Of a stretch of DNA of 8,074 bases, positions 6,100 to 8,074 are shown piece after piece. Origin of the DNA: Actinomycetes bacterium (lineage in GTDB: Bacteria; Actinomycetota; Actinomycetes; Propionibacteriales; Propionibacteriaceae); the NCBI GenBank assembly GCA_023437345.1, contig JAEZGC010000071.1, positions 1 through 8,074 on the forward strand. Reading direction: 5' to 3'. The notes below the pieces were generated by a model, which was not told the DNA's origin, ran no database searches, and worked only from the letters and a program-made list of their open reading frames with translations. Position 1 is the first letter of the stretch. Every line of letters starts with the position of its first letter. The position numbers were made by a program, and so were the translations under genes.

Positions 6100-6762
6100 T
6101 CAACGCTCCCCGAGCAGGTCGGCCACGACGTCGACGGTCAGGTCGTCGAGCGAGTCGAGCACGACGTCGGCCAGGGCCAGGTCGGCCGGGCCCGGCGGGT
6201 GGAACCGGGGTGGCACCACCACCACCTTCAGGCCGGCGCTGACCGCGGAGCGGATCCCGTTCGGGGAATCCTCCACGGCCACCGCATCGCCGGGGGCGAC
6301 GCCCAGCAGCCGGCACGCCTCAAGGTAGACGTCGGGGGCGGGCTTGCCGTGGCCGAGCTCCTCGGTCGACACCGACGCGGCGACGAGATCGGACACCCCC
6401 AGCACCTCGATGGCGGTGTCGATCAGCACCCGGGGTGACGAGCTGGCCACGCCGAGCGTCCAGTGGGCGCCGAGCCGGTGCAGGACGTCGGGCGCCCCGG
6501 GCAGCAGGGTGACGCCGGCGCGGTAGTGGTCCTGCATCGCGGCGATCGTCCGGCCGGCCACCTGCTCGGCAGTCCCGGCCAGGCCGACGACGTCGACGAG
6601 GTAGGCCGACCACTGCTGGGTCGACATCCCCATCATCAGCGTGCTGGCGTCGTCCGGCCACGGCAGTCCCTCGTCCGAAGCCAGGCCCCGGCGGACCTCG
6701 TCCCAGATCTTCTCGGTGTCGGTGAGGGTGCCATCCATGTCGAAAACGACAGCGTGCGTCAT
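6100..6762 (-). CDS. HAD-superfamily phosphatase, beta-phosphoglucomutase-like subfamily
   Basis: A 220-residue soluble HAD hydrolase, probably a phosphatase or phosphomutase acting on a small phosphorylated metabolite. All four HAD motifs are present: motif I FDMDGTLTDTE (7-17, nucleophile Asp8 and acid/base Asp10), motif II VASSSP (105-110), motif III Lys140 in GHGKPAPDVY, and motif IV AVEDSPNG (162-169, Glu164-Asp165 binding Mg2+). A helical cap lies between motifs I and II (about residues 18-85), as in subclass I enzymes. The GKPAPD and VEDSPNGI wording is typical of the beta-PGM/GPH-like group; the substrate is not predictable. The ATG at 6762 gives the usual short N-terminus (MTHAVVFDMDG); an in-frame ATG at 6771 would add MAA. 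Neither has a clear ribosome-binding site. It is the first gene of the pair with proline dehydrogenase and diverges from the hydrolase gene. Confidence 0.9.
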   Translation of the reverse strand: MTHAVVFDMDGTLTDTEKIWDEVRRGLASDEGLPWPDDASTLMMGMSTQQWSAYLVDVVGLAGTAEQVAGRTIAAMQDHYRAGVTLLPGAPDVLHRLGAHWTLGVASSSPRVLIDTAIEVLGVSDLVAASVSTEELGHGKPAPDVYLEACRLLGVAPGDAVAVEDSPNGIRSAVSAGLKVVVVPPRFHPPGPADLALADVVLDSLDDLTVDVVADLLGER

Positions 6763-6784
6763 GGCAGCCATTCTTGCGTGTCCG

Positions 6785-6807
6785 GTCCCGGCGCGACGAA
6801 CCGGGAC
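6785..6807. repeat. Inverted repeat between the HAD and hydrolase genes (operator candidate)
   Basis: GTCCCGG (6785-6791) and CCGGGAC (6801-6807) form a perfect 7-bp inverted repeat around nine bases. It lies in the 83-bp divergent spacer, overlapping where the -35 of the hydrolase promoter should be (about 6799-6804) and just upstream of the HAD start. It could be an operator controlling both directions; no regulator gene is adjacent. Confidence 0.35.
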
Positions 6808-6821
6808 GAGGATGCCCCGGC

Positions 6822-6827
6822 TACGAT
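6822..6827 (+). promoter_or_regulatory. -10 box of the alpha/beta hydrolase gene
   Basis: TACGAT is a good TANNNT -10. Transcription would begin near 6834, giving a leader of about 12 nt that contains the GAGGAG ribosome-binding site (6835-6840) before the GTG at 6846. The -35 position falls within the right part of the 6785-6807 inverted repeat. Confidence 0.45.
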
Positions 6828-6845
6828 TCCGGGCGAGGAGGACTA

Positions 6846-7793
6846 GTGCGCCAGGCAGTGACCCTTCGGTTGGACCGCAGCGCCCCGCTGCGCCGTCCGG
6901 CGGTCCCGGTGCGGCGGCTGGTGCTGCGTCCAGAACCCCGGCTGCCCCGGCTGGCGGCGCTGGTCGGGACGCCGGCCGCCTCCCGCGGTGTGCTGGTGTA
7001 CTTCCCCGGTTTCAACACCCCGCTGGGGGAGTGGGAGCTGGCCAAGTGCCAGTTCCTGGCCGAGGCGACCTCGCTGACCGTGGTGATGACCGAGATCCCC
7101 GGGATGAGCCGGTTCCGTGACCCGATCCCGGACGCGGTGCGGCGCGACATGCTGCGGCGCCGGCCCGGCTCCTGGGCGGAGCTGAACCTGGCCTACCTTG
7201 CCGAGGCCTTCCGGGCCGGCGGGGTGGCCGGCACCGAGGTGATGGAGGTGCTGGGCTACTCCACCGGATGCTCGCTCGCGGTGGCCGCGCTGGGTGTCCT
7301 GGCGCAGTGGGGCCCCGTCGAAGGCCTGCACCTGGTCGAGCCGGTCGCGATCAGCCGGCGCGGGCTCACCTCGCTGCAGGCCGACAACCTCGCCGACTGG
7401 GGACGGCTGCCGCTGGTGCACGCCACCAACCGCCACCACGAATGGGTGACCCACACCCGGCGGCGGCAGTGGAGCGAACCGCCCGTGCACTACTCGGCGG
7501 CTGACCTGGTTGCGATAGCCCGCGTGCTGGCCAGCGAGGGGCTGCTGGAGGAGTTGGAACGTGCCGACGTGGCGCGCTGCGGGCTGGCGCGCGGGGAGCG
7601 CAGTTCGCTGTGCCGGCGGGGCGACTTCGAGCGGCTGGACGCCCGGCTGGACGCCCGCGGCATCCCCGGGGTGACGGTGACGGTGCCCGGCCTGGGCCAC
7701 CAGTTGTGGCACTCCTTCCCGACCCTTGCCGGCCTGGTCGGCACGCTGACGGCTGCCACGGGATCGGCGAGATCAGGGAATACCCCGAACTGA
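6846..7793 (+). CDS. Alpha/beta-hydrolase-fold protein, substrate unknown
   Basis: A 315-residue putative serine hydrolase with no signal peptide or membrane segment, so probably cytoplasmic. The alpha/beta-hydrolase landmarks are strand and oxyanion loop GVLVYFPGFNTPLGEW (48-63), the nucleophile elbow VLGYSTGCS (135-143) with Ser139 in G-x-S-x-G, the strand GLHLVEPVAIS (160-170), and a C-terminal PGLGHQLWHSFP (281-292) supplying the catalytic His, most likely His285. The acid residue is not certain. I do not recognise a specific family. The start is GTG at 6846, chosen for GAGGAG 5 nt upstream; the frame stays open to 6774 but lacks a ribosome-binding site there. Residues 263-270 (RLDARLDA) come from a perfect 12-bp tandem repeat. 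The last codons (AGA TCA GGG AAT) are AT-richer than the rest and overlap the dnaK stress promoter. The stop is 7 bp before HAIR 1, with no terminator. Confidence 0.75.
   Translation: MRQAVTLRLDRSAPLRRPAVPVRRLVLRPEPRLPRLAALVGTPAASRGVLVYFPGFNTPLGEWELAKCQFLAEATSLTVVMTEIPGMSRFRDPIPDAVRRDMLRRRPGSWAELNLAYLAEAFRAGGVAGTEVMEVLGYSTGCSLAVAALGVLAQWGPVEGLHLVEPVAISRRGLTSLQADNLADWGRLPLVHATNRHHEWVTHTRRRQWSEPPVHYSAADLVAIARVLASEGLLEELERADVARCGLARGERSSLCRRGDFERLDARLDARGIPGVTVTVPGLGHQLWHSFPTLAGLVGTLTAATGSARSGNTPN
7632..7655 (+). repeat. Perfect 12-bp tandem duplication within the hydrolase gene
   Basis: CGGCTGGACGCC occurs twice in direct succession, in frame, encoding RLDA-RLDA. It may be a recent slippage duplication in a surface helix, or simply helix codon repetition. 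It does not disturb the frame. Confidence 0.8.
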
Positions 7794-7802
7794 CCCATAG
7801 TT
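7777..7802 (+). promoter_or_regulatory. SigR/SigH-type (ECF) promoter of dnaK
   Basis: GGAAT (7777-7781), exactly 18 bases, then GTT (7800-7802) matches the consensus GGAAT-N18-GTT of the disulfide-stress sigma factors SigR (Streptomyces) and SigH (Mycobacterium, Corynebacterium). With the flanking bases it also reads GGGAATA-N16-AGTT, close to the mycobacterial form. The -35 lies in the last codons of the hydrolase gene. The -10 GTT shares two of its three bases with the left arm of HAIR 1, so bound HspR should block it. Transcription would begin near 7808-7810, inside HAIR 1. Mycobacterial dnaK is a known SigH target. Confidence 0.7.
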
Positions 7803-7819
7803 GAGTCTGGTGTACTCAA
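7801..7819. promoter_or_regulatory. HAIR 1: HspR operator upstream of dnaK
   Basis: TTGAGT (7801-7806), seven bases, ACTCAA (7814-7819) is a perfect copy of the core of the HspR-associated inverted repeat (CTTGAGT-N7-ACTCAAG). Only the outer pair is changed, from C/G to G7800/C7820, which keeps the symmetry. HspR is the MerR-like repressor usually encoded at the end of the dnaK-grpE-dnaJ-hspR operon, and it binds with DnaK as co-repressor. Confidence 0.92.
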
Positions 7820-7827
7820 CCCTGTGA

Positions 7828-7846
7828 TTGAGCGTGCTAGGCTCAA
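7828..7846. promoter_or_regulatory. HAIR 2: second HspR operator, overlapping the proximal -10
   Basis: TTGAGC (7828-7833), seven bases, GCTCAA (7841-7846) is a second HAIR, with one symmetrical change in each arm (T to C, A to G) that preserves the palindrome. Its start is 27 bp from that of HAIR 1. It covers the extended -10 TGC-TAGGCT (7835-7843), so HspR bound here should occlude the housekeeping promoter. Confidence 0.88.
7835..7843 (+). promoter_or_regulatory. Extended -10 of the housekeeping-type dnaK promoter
   Basis: TGC followed by TAGGCT fits an extended -10 (TGN-TANNNT). The -35 position, 17-18 bases upstream, holds only ACTCAA/CTCAAC from HAIR 1, a poor match, which the TG extension may offset. 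The start site would be near 7850, giving a leader of about 29 nt with the GGAGG at 7866-7870. Confidence 0.5.
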
Positions 7847-7878
7847 CCGCGGAACCCAGACCTATGGAGGTAACAACC

Positions 7879-8074
7879 ATGGCACGAGCTGTCGGCATCG
7901 ACCTCGGCACCACCAACTCCGTCGTCGCCGTCCTCGAGGGCGGCGAGCCGACTGTCATCCCCAACGCCGAGGGCGCCCGCACGACTCCCTCGGTCGTCGC
8001 CTTCGCCAAGGGCGGCGAGGTCCTGGTCGGCGAGGTCGCCAAGCGCCAGGCCGTCACCAACGTCGACCGCACCA
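7879..8074 (+). CDS. dnaK: Molecular chaperone DnaK (Hsp70), N-terminal fragment (runs off the right edge)
   Basis: The first 65 codons of DnaK, the ATP-dependent cytosolic Hsp70 that folds and protects proteins with DnaJ and GrpE. The N-terminus is diagnostic: MARAVGIDLGTTNSVVAV, including the phosphate-1 loop of the actin-like ATPase domain (IDLGTTNS, 7-14), followed by IPNAEGARTTPSVVAF and LVGEVAKRQAVTN, all highly conserved in Hsp70. The ATG at 7879 has a strong GGAGG 8 nt upstream (7866-7870). All 12 valine codons in the fragment are GTC and none is GTG, unlike the hydrolase gene just before it, which fits a highly expressed gene. It is preceded by two HAIR operators, a SigR/SigH-type promoter and an extended -10. 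grpE, dnaJ and hspR are expected downstream but lie outside the window. Confidence 0.97.
   Translation, partial: MARAVGIDLGTTNSVVAVLEGGEPTVIPNAEGARTTPSVVAFAKGGEVLVGEVAKRQAVTNVDRT

Noticed and set aside
5289..6242. 317-codon plus-strand open frame opposite proline dehydrogenase and the HAD gene
   Set aside because: Gly/Gln/Arg-rich shadow translation; the opposite strand encodes two proteins with complete catalytic motifs.
6805..6830. GGAAT-N18-GTC on the minus strand upstream of the HAD gene as another SigR-type promoter
   Set aside because: One mismatch in the three-base -10 element; matches this loose are expected by chance in the window, and the GGAAT overlaps the hydrolase -10 on the other strand.

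Overview
The window is GC-rich (about 70% by eye), dense with genes and clearly actinobacterial. The evidence is the strongly G/C-ending codon use, TANNNT-type -10 boxes, several probable leaderless starts, and above all the start of a dnaK gene preceded by two HspR-type HAIR inverted repeats (TTGAGT-N7-ACTCAA). A Propionibacteriaceae-like host is possible, but the sequence alone does not fix the genus. I see no mobile element, CRISPR array, tRNA or rRNA, and no gene-free stretch longer than 300 bases.

Layout from left to right: (1) the N-terminal 67 codons of a PhoP/OmpR-type response regulator, minus strand, cut by the window edge. (2) A minus-strand acylphosphatase (acyP) -> EamA/DMT exporter pair, with no base between stop and start. 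(3) Divergent from it, a plus-strand MFS exporter. (4) Converging on the MFS gene with a 3-nt gap, a minus-strand pair: a two-CBS-domain protein -> YbaK-type aminoacyl-tRNA deacylase. (5) Divergent from the CBS gene across 69 bp, plus-strand metB (cystathionine gamma-synthase). (6) Converging on metB with no gap at all, a minus-strand pair: HAD phosphatase -> monofunctional proline dehydrogenase. (7) Divergent from the HAD gene, a plus-strand alpha/beta hydrolase. (8) Seven bases after the hydrolase stop begins the heat-shock control region and then dnaK, which runs off the right edge.

The genes are mostly housekeeping: amino-acid metabolism (metB, ProDH), translation quality control (YbaK-like), two efflux-type transporters and small hydrolases. 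They sit in short alternating transcription units with little or no intergenic DNA. I found no exotic multi-gene system. The most informative region is the 100 bp before dnaK. There a perfect SigR/SigH-type promoter (GGAAT-N18-GTT) has its -35 inside the last hydrolase codons and its -10 fused to the left arm of HAIR 1, while an extended -10 (TGC-TAGGCT) is embedded in HAIR 2. This suggests dnaK is switched by both heat (HspR) and disulfide/oxidative stress (SigR/SigH).
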